64,000 bases of DNA. Origin: Erythrobacter mangrovi (GTDB lineage: Bacteria > Pseudomonadota > Alphaproteobacteria > Sphingomonadales > Sphingomonadaceae). Below the pieces are notes generated by a model. The model worked only from the letters and a program-made list of their open reading frames with translations, made no database searches and was not told where the DNA came from. Both the position numbers and the translations under genes were made by a program. The DNA lies in assembly GCF_013260645.1 (NCBI RefSeq), contig NZ_CP053921.1, positions 1,309,763-1,373,762 of the forward strand. The letters run 5' to 3'. Position 1 is the stretch's first letter, and each line of letters starts with the position of its first letter. Shown one piece after another: positions 10,252-18,380 of the stretch.

Positions 10252-10278
10252 TTGGCACTCCTCGTACGAGAGTGCCAG
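10252..10278 (-). promoter_or_regulatory. CIRCE element (HrcA operator) of groESL
   Basis: The inverted repeat TTGGCACTC-N9-GAGTGCCAG differs from the CIRCE consensus TTAGCACTC-N9-GAGTGCTAA at one position per arm. It lies 37 bp before the groES start. HrcA is known to repress chaperonin operons through this site. A candidate sigma70-like promoter for the leftward transcript lies just upstream: TTGACT at 10314-10309 and a weak -10 around 10291-10285, about 17-18 bp apart. Confidence 0.93.
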
Positions 10279-10360
10279 CGGGGCGCATTTGGGGCGGCAC
10301 CCGGGGTGAGTCAACGGGTCCCTTCCAAATTTTTTGGTTCGTCAGCCTGGGCCCGGGTGC

Positions 10361-11776
10361 TCAGGCCGTTGCGGCCCTGCGATGCGTGAGGCCAAACCGT
10401 TCGCGCCACGTCCAGCGCCAGGTGAGCAGGCCGGCGGCGAAAACAAGGCCGGCGGCGAGGCCGATCCATACACCGGTGCCCTCGAGCGGGGTACGGAAAC
10501 CCAGCCACAGCGCTATCCCGATCCCGGGGACCCAATAGCTGAACACCGCAATGAGCATTGGCATGCGCGTGTCCTGCAAACCGCGCAGCGCCCCGGCCGC
10601 GACCGCCTGCACGCCATCGAACAACTGGAACGCGGCGGCGACCTTCATGTAGCGTACGGCAAAGCCCACCATGGCCGCGTTTGCCGCCAGGGTTGGGTCG
10701 ATATAGATCCGCAGCAGCAGCATCGGCGCCAGGATCATGGCGGATGCGGTGGTCAGCATGAACGCACCGGCCATGGCAATGCCGACCCAGCCGGCCCGGC
10801 CCATCGCGGCATGGTCTCCCGCGCCGAAATGATAGCCCACGCGGATCGTCGCCGCCTGCCCCAGGCCGAAGGGTATCTGGAATGCCAGCGCCGCGATCTG
10901 CAGCGCGATCGTGTGCCCGGCAAGCTGTGCCGGGCCGATCCAGCCCATCAACAGCGCCGCCCCGCTGAACAGGCCGGCCTCGGCAATGATGATGATCATC
11001 ACCGGGCCGCCGAGAGCGACCAGCTCGCGCAGTCGCGGCCATTCGGGCCGCCACCAGTTGCCGAAGATGCGGTAGCGACGAAGCCGGCGATCCGTGTAGA
11101 TCGCGACCAGGTAGCTGGCGAACTGGACGAGCGACGTGACCACGCTCGCCAGGGCCGATCCCTCCAGCCCCATGGCGGGTGCGCCGAAGTTGCCGAACAC
11201 GAAAGCGTAATTCGCAACCACGCTGACCACGAGCGCGACCCCGGTGATCGAGGTGGCAAAGACCGGCCGGCCCAGCGCGGACACGAAGTTTCGCAGCACG
11301 CTGGATCCGATCATCGGTATCATGGCGAACATGATGATCTGGAGGAAGGTCCCGGCACGCGCTGCGAGGGCGGCGTCCTGGCCCGCGAGGCGCAGTAGGT
11401 CGCCGCCGTACCAGCAGATTGCCATGCCGATGATCCCCGATGCGACCGCCAGCCATAGTGCCATGCGGACCGAACGGCGGACCTCGCGGACCGAGTGGCG
11501 ACGGCGGCCGAGTTCCTCCGCAATCAGGGCGGCGACCATGCCGACCAGCCCGGTGAAGGCCCACATGGTCAGGCCGAACAGCGCCACGCCAAGGGCCGAG
11601 GCGGCCAGTTCCTGTTCACCCAGTCGCGCAACGAAGATCACGTCGACCGCATGCACCAGCATCTGCAGCAGGTTGGCGAGCGCCAGCGGCCAGGCGAGAC
11701 GGAAGGTCTCGCGAAGCTCGTCGCGCCAGCCGTCGCTGTCGATCGGCAGGGGTTCAAGGGCGTGGTCGTGCGTCAT
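10361..11776 (-). CDS. MATE family efflux transporter (NorM-like)
   Basis: Inner-membrane multidrug/cation antiporter of 471 residues with about 12 hydrophobic helices in two homologous halves. MATE proteins exchange Na+ or H+ for drugs or metabolites. The ATG at 11776 (MTHDHALEPL) is preferred over the one at 11821 because the extra 15 residues carry no membrane segment. It lies upstream of groES in the same direction but with its own likely transcript, the CIRCE promoter falling in the gap. Substrate cannot be read from the sequence. Confidence 0.93.
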   Translation of the reverse strand: MTHDHALEPLPIDSDGWRDELRETFRLAWPLALANLLQMLVHAVDVIFVARLGEQELAASALGVALFGLTMWAFTGLVGMVAALIAEELGRRRHSVREVRRSVRMALWLAVASGIIGMAICWYGGDLLRLAGQDAALAARAGTFLQIIMFAMIPMIGSSVLRNFVSALGRPVFATSITGVALVVSVVANYAFVFGNFGAPAMGLEGSALASVVTSLVQFASYLVAIYTDRRLRRYRIFGNWWRPEWPRLRELVALGGPVMIIIIAEAGLFSGAALLMGWIGPAQLAGHTIALQIAALAFQIPFGLGQAATIRVGYHFGAGDHAAMGRAGWVGIAMAGAFMLTTASAMILAPMLLLRIYIDPTLAANAAMVGFAVRYMKVAAAFQLFDGVQAVAAGALRGLQDTRMPMLIAVFSYWVPGIGIALWLGFRTPLEGTGVWIGLAAGLVFAAGLLTWRWTWRERFGLTHRRAATA

Positions 11777-12066
11777 GCAGCCGGCCCGGATAATCGCGGT
11801 GGCCCGGTACTTCAAATGCAAGTCGCGGTTGCGGTCGCTTATGGCGTCGGGTGTGGCCGTGAAGCGACAAGGATACCGCCAAGGACACTACCGAGGCGTA
11901 ACCCGAACACGGATCGTGCCGTAATTACAGAGGTTTGCGGCTGGACGGGGCGGGCTCGCCGCCCGTCGCAACGCGGTTGACCGCAGTTCACGCCTGCAGC
12001 AAACGCAGGCAACTCTACATTAACCGGGCTGGCGCTAGACTCGGTCCTGAAGAATCAGAGGTCGCA

Positions 12067-12819
12067 ATGATTCAATCCTTCCCCAGCGGGAAAGGCGTAT
12101 TCGCTATGCAAGGAAGACTCGAAGTTGAAGCCGAGGGGCCAAGCCAACGCGGCGAACCCCGCCGTCGACTGTTCCTCTCCGGCAGTGTCACGCAGACCGG
12201 ATCGACATGCGAAGTGCGGGTGCACAACCTGTCGGCGACCGGCATGTTGCTCAGCACCGATGGCCACTTCGACCTCGATGAACCCTTGCTCATCGTGTTC
12301 GGGGAAGCGGGCGAGCGGCTCGCGCGGATCGTATGGTCTGCCGATGGTCTCTTTGGTTGCCGTTTCGATGAGAGCCTGACGAAGGCCCAGATGAGCGCCA
12401 TCCTGCTGCGTTCGGAGCCGGTCCCGTCAGAAGAGGTGATCGAATCCATGCAGGCGGCACGCGACGAAGGTTTCGGTGCGCGCCTCAAGCGACTGCGCAA
12501 GACAACCGGCCTGTCGATGGTGGATTTCGCCAGTCAGTTCGGGGTCACCAAGCCGACGCTGTGGAAGTGGGAGACCGAGCGCGCCCGGCCCCGCAGGGCC
12601 GTGCTGCGCGATCTTGCCGCCTATTTCGGCCTCACTGAACAGGAGCTGTTGTACGGGTCGAACGGCGTGGCCAAGCAGCCATCCGATACGCCCGCTGACG
12701 CGGCGGCCGATCACCTGACGGGCTCCCTTTCGGAGATCGTGGCGCGCAGTCGCTCGGCCATTGCGCGTGAAGCCGGTGTGCCGATCAAGCAGGTATCGAT
12801 CGCCATCGATTGGAACTGA
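12067..12819 (+). CDS. PilZ domain fused to an XRE-type HTH domain
   Basis: Cytoplasmic protein of 250 residues. Residues ~30-115 form a PilZ domain with RRR at 32-34 and the NLSATG motif at 54-59, matching the RxxxR / (D/N)xSxxG pattern that binds cyclic di-GMP. Residues ~137-195 form an XRE/HTH_3 domain (LKRLRKTTGLSMVDFA, then TKPTLWKWE). A short tail follows. This suggests a DNA-binding regulator sensing cyclic di-GMP, though binding is inferred. The start at 12067 is the first ATG compatible with the domain; the 245 bp upstream hold no gene. A Tad pilus operon lies 3 kb downstream. Confidence 0.85.
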   Translation: MIQSFPSGKGVFAMQGRLEVEAEGPSQRGEPRRRLFLSGSVTQTGSTCEVRVHNLSATGMLLSTDGHFDLDEPLLIVFGEAGERLARIVWSADGLFGCRFDESLTKAQMSAILLRSEPVPSEEVIESMQAARDEGFGARLKRLRKTTGLSMVDFASQFGVTKPTLWKWETERARPRRAVLRDLAAYFGLTEQELLYGSNGVAKQPSDTPADAAADHLTGSLSEIVARSRSAIAREAGVPIKQVSIAIDWN

Positions 12820-12899
12820 CCCAAAACCGGTCACCCCCGGTTGCGATTCGCGCAACTACGGTTCCCATGATAATAAGCTGCCGGACTCGGGAGGGTTTT

Positions 12900-13532
12900 G
12901 TGCAGTTCATTGGACGGGCTTGCTTGCTTGGGACATTCGCCGTCGCCAGTCTGGCGGCGAGCGAACGCGCCTTCGCTGGCGATGGCCAGCCAGTGGCCGT
13001 TGCCACGATTGGGGCGACCGACTTCGCCGTCGATTTCGACGACGTGCCGATGGACGATCACGACGAACCCGTGATTCATTTCGGTCGTGCGGTGGACCTT
13101 GCCGGGGCCGACATCGAGCCGGTCGGACGTGGCGGTGCGATCCTGCCTGGATCCATCCCCGGTGGACTGCCCTTGGCTGGTGCGCGGGTCACGAGCGGTT
13201 TCGGCATGCGCTATCATCCAATCCTTGGCGAAACGCGGTTCCATGCGGGTATCGATCTCGCGGCGCCGATGGGAACGCCGGTGGTGGCGACGTCGAGCGG
13301 GCGCGTGGCAAGCGCGGGCTGGCGCGGGAATTACGGTATCCTGGTGGCGCTAAGCCACGGGGGATCGGTCGAGACCCGCTACGCCCATCTCTCGGCAGTC
13401 GCAGTCAGGCCCGGGCAGACAGTCGAGGCCGGTCAGGTGATCGGCTATGTCGGCTCGACCGGCCGTTCGACCGGACCACACCTGCATTATGAAACCCGGG
13501 TCTCCGGGCGACCGGCCAATCCGGGCGGCTGA
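12900..13532 (+). CDS. Exported M23 (LytM-type) metallopeptidase
   Basis: Periplasmic zinc endopeptidase of 210 residues that would cleave peptidoglycan peptide bonds, or act as an amidase activator. Signal peptide of ~27 residues. The LytM core is complete: zinc ligands H115, D119 (HAGIDLAAP) and H196 of HLH, with H163 and H194 as catalytic histidines. The GTG at 12900 was chosen because GGAGGG lies five bases before it and it gives a clean signal peptide; the ATG at 12810 overlaps the previous gene. No coiled-coil precedes the peptidase domain. Confidence 0.9.
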   Translation: MQFIGRACLLGTFAVASLAASERAFAGDGQPVAVATIGATDFAVDFDDVPMDDHDEPVIHFGRAVDLAGADIEPVGRGGAILPGSIPGGLPLAGARVTSGFGMRYHPILGETRFHAGIDLAAPMGTPVVATSSGRVASAGWRGNYGILVALSHGGSVETRYAHLSAVAVRPGQTVEAGQVIGYVGSTGRSTGPHLHYETRVSGRPANPGG

Positions 13533-13540
13533 GAATAATC

Positions 13541-13555
13541 GCCCGCGCTAGCGGG
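13541..13555. terminator. Short hairpin between convergent genes
   Basis: CCCGC (13542-13546) and GCGGG (13551-13555) form a 5-bp stem with a GCTA loop that includes the stop codon of the leftward gene. It lies in the 15-bp gap between two convergent genes and could serve either, but there is no U-tract. Confidence 0.3.
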
Positions 13556-14174
13556 TTGCCAGCAAAACGGAATCGGTTGTCGGGTCATACCGTAGGTCGA
13601 TCCCCATCCTGCGCAGATCCGAAAAACTGACCAGGCCACTGCCTCGCACAGTCCCGGACAGGTCTGCTTGCTCCAACAGGCCGCGCACGTCACGGGCATC
13701 GACAAGCAGGCGAGATTCCGTATCGACGTGAACTGGCAGGCTGCCGATTTCCTTCTGGCCCATGCGCACGGACTTGCGCACGATAATCGCCTCGCCGCCG
13801 ACTGCCTCATCTCCCACACCGGGCGTGAGAATGTCGAATTCGATCGGGATGAAGGCGGAGGGTGGCTGCTGCGCTGCCGTTGGTGCAGGCGCGCCCGAAC
13901 CTGGGACAGCCGAATTCACAGGTGCAGCTTCTTCCGCACTTTCTGCGATGACCTGGGCAACCTCACCGGTTGCGGAGTTGGCGCTTGGGGCTGAGTCGAT
14001 CCGTTCCGGCAGGCGGAAGCGATTGTAGTTCGGCACGGTCGCGCGGCTGATGAGGCCCTTGTCCCATTGTCCGGCCAGCGTGGTCGCGATGATTGGAATT
14101 GTGGCGGCGGCGATCGCCACCCCCAGCAACAGGATGCCCCATCGCTTTCCCGTCACACGCAGCGTGCCAAGCAC
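13548..14174 (-). CDS. Membrane-anchored periplasmic protein, unknown
   Basis: Protein of 208 residues starting at a GTG with a strong GGAGGAGGGG ribosome site. One N-terminal transmembrane helix (about 12-34), then a low-complexity Ala/Pro/Ser stretch (~60-105), then a compact C-terminal domain with HVDTESRLLVDARDVRGLL and a strand-rich end. The layout resembles the single-pass periplasmic C or N subunits of type II-like secretion systems, but no family signature is seen. It lies between the M23 peptidase and the DUF2569 protein and converges on the former. Function unknown. Confidence 0.7.
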   Translation of the reverse strand: MLGTLRVTGKRWGILLLGVAIAAATIPIIATTLAGQWDKGLISRATVPNYNRFRLPERIDSAPSANSATGEVAQVIAESAEEAAPVNSAVPGSGAPAPTAAQQPPSAFIPIEFDILTPGVGDEAVGGEAIIVRKSVRMGQKEIGSLPVHVDTESRLLVDARDVRGLLEQADLSGTVRGSGLVSFSDLRRMGIDLRYDPTTDSVLLATR

Positions 14175-14254
14175 CTAACCCCTCCTCCAGCCGCCGTCGG
14201 GGCGATCTCTAGCATAGGCGGTTGGCCCGCGCGAGATCGTTGGATTGGGAGCAG

Positions 14255-15136
14255 TCAGGCGGAAAGGCGGCTGCGGTAGGTGACGTTCACCCGGTCAGAC
14301 AGCATGAGATAGGGCAGCCAGACGAAGATGCTGATGAGCACCTTGGTGATATTACCCTGCAAGAGATCGCTCAGCGAAACCGCGACGTTGTAGGGCACAG
14401 GCCCCTGCATGCCGACCGCCTGCGCAATCGCGAACTGCATGCCGATATCGATCACCCAGACGATCGCCAGCATGCGCGGAAAGTAGGGAATGGTGCGCAG
14501 CGCCATGACGAAGCAGACCGCGTAGAGGAAGTTCATCGCGATCACGTCGAAGGCCATGGCAAGGAACAGGGTGCGCCCCCAGCCGGGTGCCATCTGGCCC
14601 ATCGCCGGCACAGCCAGCATGAATTCGGTACTGCGGAATACGACGTTGAGCAGCATCCCGATCAGCAGCGAGGCCATGAACCCGGCTGGGCCGAATAGCG
14701 GGTGTTGGCGTGCCGTGGTGCGATCGAGGCTGCGCCAGCGCCCGATCATGGCGAGGCGGAAGCTGGGCTGCCACTTGACTTCGCCCGGCGGGAAAGCCGC
14801 CTCGGCCAGACGCAGGCCCGCGATCGGTGCCAGGCCAATCAGCGCATAGGGCAGGAAGATTCCGGCGAATTCGACAAAGGACGTTATTGGCGTGAGGGCT
14901 GTAGTGATCTTGAAGGCTGCAAGCGTGAGCCAGCCCAGGATCCACCAGGGTAAGGCGCCTTCGAGGAAGGGCCTGATTCCGGCTGCAATCGCCCGAGAAC
15001 GCCGTTCGATTGCAGCGGCATAGCGCTTCGTCGCGACCTCTATTGTGTGCCAGATTGAAACCATTCCGACCATCATGGCCCCCACAAGCCCGGTTTTCAA
15101 TTCACGCCACCAAAGTGCCCGATTTCGAATCAACAT
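14255..15136 (-). CDS. DUF2569-like membrane protein
   Basis: Integral membrane protein of 293 residues with about six hydrophobic helices. The C-terminal half, ending YLMLSDRVNVTYRSRL, matches the closing motif of the DUF2569 family; the N-terminal half has two extra helices. Function of the family is unknown. The ATG at 15136 is used; a TTG at 15157 is an alternative and neither has a good ribosome site. Transcribed away from the Tad operon. Confidence 0.75.
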   Translation of the reverse strand: MLIRNRALWWRELKTGLVGAMMVGMVSIWHTIEVATKRYAAAIERRSRAIAAGIRPFLEGALPWWILGWLTLAAFKITTALTPITSFVEFAGIFLPYALIGLAPIAGLRLAEAAFPPGEVKWQPSFRLAMIGRWRSLDRTTARQHPLFGPAGFMASLLIGMLLNVVFRSTEFMLAVPAMGQMAPGWGRTLFLAMAFDVIAMNFLYAVCFVMALRTIPYFPRMLAIVWVIDIGMQFAIAQAVGMQGPVPYNVAVSLSDLLQGNITKVLISIFVWLPYLMLSDRVNVTYRSRLSA

Positions 15137-15294
15137 GGCCGGAACGGGGTGAAACAATTGCGAATCACAGACTTACCGGTTGCCAAAACCGTTGCCCGGT
15201 TGCCATTGAGTCCATCGAAGTTAACCAAAATATTAAACTTCCTTGGATTTAACCAATTGTATTTATGTGGAAAAAATAAACGGTTTAGGAAAAG

Positions 15295-15323
15295 TTGACT
15301 GGTTTCTCAACTGTGGAATTATA
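15295..15323 (+). promoter_or_regulatory. Sigma70-type promoter of flp and the Tad operon
   Basis: TTGACT at 15295-15300 and ATTATA at 15318-15323 are separated by 17 bp, inside a strikingly AT-rich segment (about 15170-15330) of otherwise GC-rich DNA. It points at flp, predicting a leader of about 165 nucleotides. Confidence 0.65.
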
Positions 15324-15352
15324 CAGGGGTTCCGTGAGGGAACGGCGTTTCT

Positions 15353-15474
15353 GAACCGGCGTCATCGTCGGAATAACAGAAAACGGTCGCGCCGGTTCCA
15401 GAAATACCCGCACGGACAGGGCAAGCCGGAAATAGAGGCCGGAGCCTTTGTGCATCAGGTGGGGGGACCCCGCC
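15353..15474 (+). promoter_or_regulatory. Structured 5' leader of flp
   Basis: Two hairpins are visible in the predicted untranslated leader. The first pairs GAACCGGCG (15353-15361) with CGCCGGTTC (15390-15398), a perfect 9-bp stem. The second pairs GGTGGGG (15458-15464) with CCCCGCC (15468-15474) over a 3-base loop and is followed by AGCTTGTTTT, 24 bases before the flp ATG. The second could attenuate transcription or influence ribosome access. Confidence 0.4.
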
Positions 15475-15497
15475 AGCTTGTTTTAGGGTATAGTATC

Positions 15498-15686
15498 ATG
15501 ACCAATTTCCTGAAGACTTTCGTCGCTGACGAATCGGGCGCCTCGGCGGCCGAATATGCGCTGATCCTTATCGTCATTGGCATCGCCATTGTTGCAGGTG
15601 CTACCACGCTTGCCACCTCGATCGGCGGCGCAATGACAGGCACTGCTACCTGCATCGACGATCCTACCGTCGCAGGCGCCTGCTAA
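15498..15686 (+). CDS. flp: Flp-family type IVb pilin
   Basis: Major pilin of the Tad pilus, 62 residues. The prepilin site is G14 followed by ASAAEY, with the Glu and Tyr at +5 and +6 as in all Flp pilins, then a hydrophobic helix; the mature pilin would be 48 residues. CpaA downstream should process it. Two cysteines near the C terminus (in CIDDPTVAGAC) could form a disulfide. The ATG at 15498 gives the standard Flp N terminus. First gene of the operon, followed by a hairpin that probably makes it the most abundant product. Confidence 0.95.
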   Translation: MTNFLKTFVADESGASAAEYALILIVIGIAIVAGATTLATSIGGAMTGTATCIDDPTVAGAC

Positions 15687-15696
15687 GGCAGGAAGT

Positions 15697-15729
15697 AAAT
15701 GGGCGGCTGTCAACGATGGTCGCCCATTT
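15697..15729 (+). terminator. Hairpin between flp and cpaB, likely partial terminator
   Basis: AAATGGGCG (15697-15705) pairs with CGCCCATTT (15721-15729), a 9-bp stem with a 15-base loop, followed by CGTTCTT. Its place 10 bases after flp fits the partial terminators or processing hairpins that raise pilin mRNA above the rest of a pilus operon. Confidence 0.55.
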
Positions 15730-15763
15730 CGTTCTTCCGGGGCATTTCAAAGGGGGTTGGACT

Positions 15764-16657
15764 GTGGAACGGCGCAATATCATCATCATTGCAGCGGCCG
15801 TGGTGCTCGGTCTGCTCGCGGTCTACCTGACCAACGCCTATTTCTCGGGCGTCGAGGCGCAACAGGAGCGTGTTGCCGAAGAACAGCAACTGGTCCGCGT
15901 CGCGGTTGCCGCGCAGGATCTCGAATTCGGATCGCCGCTGACATCCGACACCGTGCGGCTTGTCAACTGGCCGTCGCAATCGGTTCCGTCTGGCGCGATC
16001 ACCGATATGGCCAAATTCGCCGGCACCGACGTGGCGATCCGCCCCATCGCGCAGGGTGAACCCATCCTGCAATCGCGTATTTCCAATCGCGCGGTGCTGT
16101 CCGAAAATATCCCGGACAACATGCGTGCGGTGACCATTCCCGTGAACGAGGTGGCCGGTGTGGCCGGCTTTGTGACCCCAGGCGATGTCGTCGACGTGCT
16201 GATGACCCGCACCATCCCTGGCGGAGACGACGAAAAGGTCACTTCGGTCGTGCTCGAAAACGCCCAGGTGATCGCCATCGATCGTCGCGCCTCGGAAAAC
16301 AGCACCGAGCCGCAGGAACTCAAGATGGCGACGTTGCTGACCGACCAGTACAATGCGCAAAAGCTTGCGCTCGCCGCTGAAAGCGGCCGCCTGACGCTGG
16401 CACTGCGCAATGTCGAAAATCAGATCGTCGGGGGGACGCAGGTCGTCACCACTCGCGATTTGCCCGGTGGGCGCCTGCGCTATTCATCGCGCAGTGGCGG
16501 CGGTGTCGCCCCGGCACCCAGCGGCAGTGCGGTGCCCTATCGCCCGTCCGGAACTGCTCCGGCGGGTGCGGTTTCTCCCACTTACAAGGGCCCGACCATG
16601 ACAATCTATCGCGGCACCGAAGGTGCGCGCCAGGAGGTGAACCGTGGCACGAACTGA
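15764..16657 (+). CDS. cpaB: Tad pilus assembly protein CpaB (RcpC)
   Basis: Periplasmic Tad assembly protein of 297 residues with an N-terminal transmembrane helix (residues ~5-23), then an SAF-type domain (VRVAVAAQDLEFGSPLTSD) and the RcpC/CpaB fold, and a Ser/Gly/Pro-rich C-terminal tail. It works with the CpaC secretin. The GTG at 15764 is chosen because it sits 8 bases after AGGGGG and starts right at the helix; the ATG at 15716 lies inside the preceding hairpin. Its end overlaps cpaC by 14 bases. Confidence 0.93.
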   Translation: MERRNIIIIAAAVVLGLLAVYLTNAYFSGVEAQQERVAEEQQLVRVAVAAQDLEFGSPLTSDTVRLVNWPSQSVPSGAITDMAKFAGTDVAIRPIAQGEPILQSRISNRAVLSENIPDNMRAVTIPVNEVAGVAGFVTPGDVVDVLMTRTIPGGDDEKVTSVVLENAQVIAIDRRASENSTEPQELKMATLLTDQYNAQKLALAAESGRLTLALRNVENQIVGGTQVVTTRDLPGGRLRYSSRSGGGVAPAPSGSAVPYRPSGTAPAGAVSPTYKGPTMTIYRGTEGARQEVNRGTN

Positions 16658-18086
16658 TATGATCCGCCGCGCACTTGCCGTTGCGGCCTTGCCATTGGCG
16701 CTGGCTGCGGCTGCACCCGCGGCAGCGCAACCCAGCCCTGGCGGCATCCATGCCGGTACGCTCGAAATCCCGGTTAACAAGAGTCAGGTGGTTACGGCCG
16801 ATCGCCCGATCGCCAAGGCGCTGATTGGCAATGCCGAGATCGCCGACATCGTCGCGCTGACCGAGAATTCGCTCTACGTGCTGGGCAAGGGGATGGGGAC
16901 CACAAGCCTCACTCTCTACGATGCGCGCGGCCGGGTGCTTTCGGTCATGGACATATCGGTTGGACCCGATGCCGAAGCCTTTCGCACCCAGGCCGCCCAG
17001 TTGCTGCCCGGCAGCGAAATCGACGCGCATATTTCGGGCGAGTCTTTGGTGCTGACAGGTATCGCCAATGACGTCGGGATGATCGACCGGGCGGTACGCC
17101 TGGCCAGCACCTATGCCGGCGAAAACGTCGTCAACATGATCTCGCTGGGCAGCAGCCAGCAGGTCATGCTCGAGGTCAAGTTTGCGGAGGTCAAACGCTC
17201 GGTCGGAGAAGATATTGGCGTCAGGGGCTTCGGCGCCGCCCGCGATGGCGATTTCAACGGCGTCTTGGGGCCGGGCAGTACGCTAACGCCTGACCCTGAT
17301 ACAGGTGCCCCGGTGTTGAGGGCCGGGAGCGTCATCGACAGTTTCGGAATCTTTGGTACGACCTTCTCCGCGCTGGGCATCGATTTCGAGGCCTATCTCA
17401 ACGTGCTCGAGAGCAAGGGTTTCGCCAAGACTCTGGCAGAGCCGACACTAGTTGCCCTCTCGGGTGAGAAGGCGTCATTCCTCGCCGGTGGCGAATTCCC
17501 CATTCCCGTTATCCAGGGCAATAGCGGCGGCGGCGGTACAAGCACAAATGGCGGGAACAGTGGAATTACCATTGAGTTCAAGCCCTTTGGTGTAAGCCTC
17601 GGCTTCACCCCGACGGTTCTGGGCGACAACACCATCAACCTCATCGTCGAACCCGAGGTGAGCTCGCTCGACCCTGCGGCATCGATCCAGATCAATGGGC
17701 TCACGATTCCTGGGCTCCAAACACGCAGGGCTTCGACCACGTTGGAGCTGCGCGATGGTGAAAGCTTCGCCATTGCCGGCCTGTTGCAGCAGGACTTCCA
17801 GACTACGGTCAGCCAGGTGCCGCTGCTGGGCAGTCTGCCGATAATCGGCGCGCTGTTTCGTTCGACCCAGTTCCAGAAGGGTGAGACCGAACTGCTGATC
17901 GTGGTCACGCCGCGGCTGGTCAGGCCGATCAAGCCTTCACAGGTCCGTCTGCCAACCGATCGCGTGAACGATCCGACGGCGGCGGGAACCGTGCTCACGG
18001 GCGAGCCTTATGATCCGGTCGCGGCCAGCGAGCTCGCTGCGCCAAAGGAGCCTGCAGTCGATCAGGGAGACGATTATGAATACTGA
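16644..18086 (+). CDS. cpaC: Tad pilus secretin CpaC (RcpA)
   Basis: Outer-membrane secretin of 480 residues forming the pilus exit channel. Signal peptide ending AAAQ (~29), then a pilus-secretin N domain (VTADRPIAKALIGNAEIAD), BON-like region, and the secretin core with VPLLGSLPIIGALFRS and ELLIVVTPRLV. GTG start at 16644 with AGGAGGTGAACC before it. Ends 11 bases inside the next gene, so translation of cpaB, cpaC and the lipoprotein is coupled. Confidence 0.95.
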   Translation: MARTDMIRRALAVAALPLALAAAAPAAAQPSPGGIHAGTLEIPVNKSQVVTADRPIAKALIGNAEIADIVALTENSLYVLGKGMGTTSLTLYDARGRVLSVMDISVGPDAEAFRTQAAQLLPGSEIDAHISGESLVLTGIANDVGMIDRAVRLASTYAGENVVNMISLGSSQQVMLEVKFAEVKRSVGEDIGVRGFGAARDGDFNGVLGPGSTLTPDPDTGAPVLRAGSVIDSFGIFGTTFSALGIDFEAYLNVLESKGFAKTLAEPTLVALSGEKASFLAGGEFPIPVIQGNSGGGGTSTNGGNSGITIEFKPFGVSLGFTPTVLGDNTINLIVEPEVSSLDPAASIQINGLTIPGLQTRRASTTLELRDGESFAIAGLLQQDFQTTVSQVPLLGSLPIIGALFRSTQFQKGETELLIVVTPRLVRPIKPSQVRLPTDRVNDPTAAGTVLTGEPYDPVAASELAAPKEPAVDQGDDYEY

Positions 18087-18363
18087 TAAGCTGCTGCGCT
18101 GGACGCTGGTTGCCGCCCTGCCCTTGCTGGCAGGCTGCGCTGACAGGTCGATCTTCGAAGCGCCCGGCGATGCCTCCTTTGGTGAGGCCAACCGCCAGAC
18201 GATGATGGCGCAGGTCATCGATCCTGAACCCGAATACGATGGCGAGATGGTGACCAGCGGCGAACACGCCGCCGATGCGGTCGAACGCTATCGTACCGAC
18301 ACGGTGAAGCAGCCGGACAGCATCCGGACCACCGACGTGGGCGAAGGTTCGGGCCCGAACTAA
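18076..18363 (+). CDS. Short lipoprotein at the cpaD position
   Basis: Lipoprotein of 95 residues with a lipobox LLAGC (Cys at ~21), followed by a conserved-looking stretch (FGEANRQTMMAQVIDPEPEYDG, read in two parts) and EHAADAVERYR. It lies exactly where the Tad lipoprotein CpaD/RcpB is found but is under half the usual length and shows no CpaD C-terminal domain. It may help the secretin reach or stay in the outer membrane, as pilotin-like lipoproteins do; this is an inference from position. Confidence 0.75.
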   Translation: MNTDKLLRWTLVAALPLLAGCADRSIFEAPGDASFGEANRQTMMAQVIDPEPEYDGEMVTSGEHAADAVERYRTDTVKQPDSIRTTDVGEGSGPN

Positions 18364-18380
18364 GGATATGCGAGGCGGAC

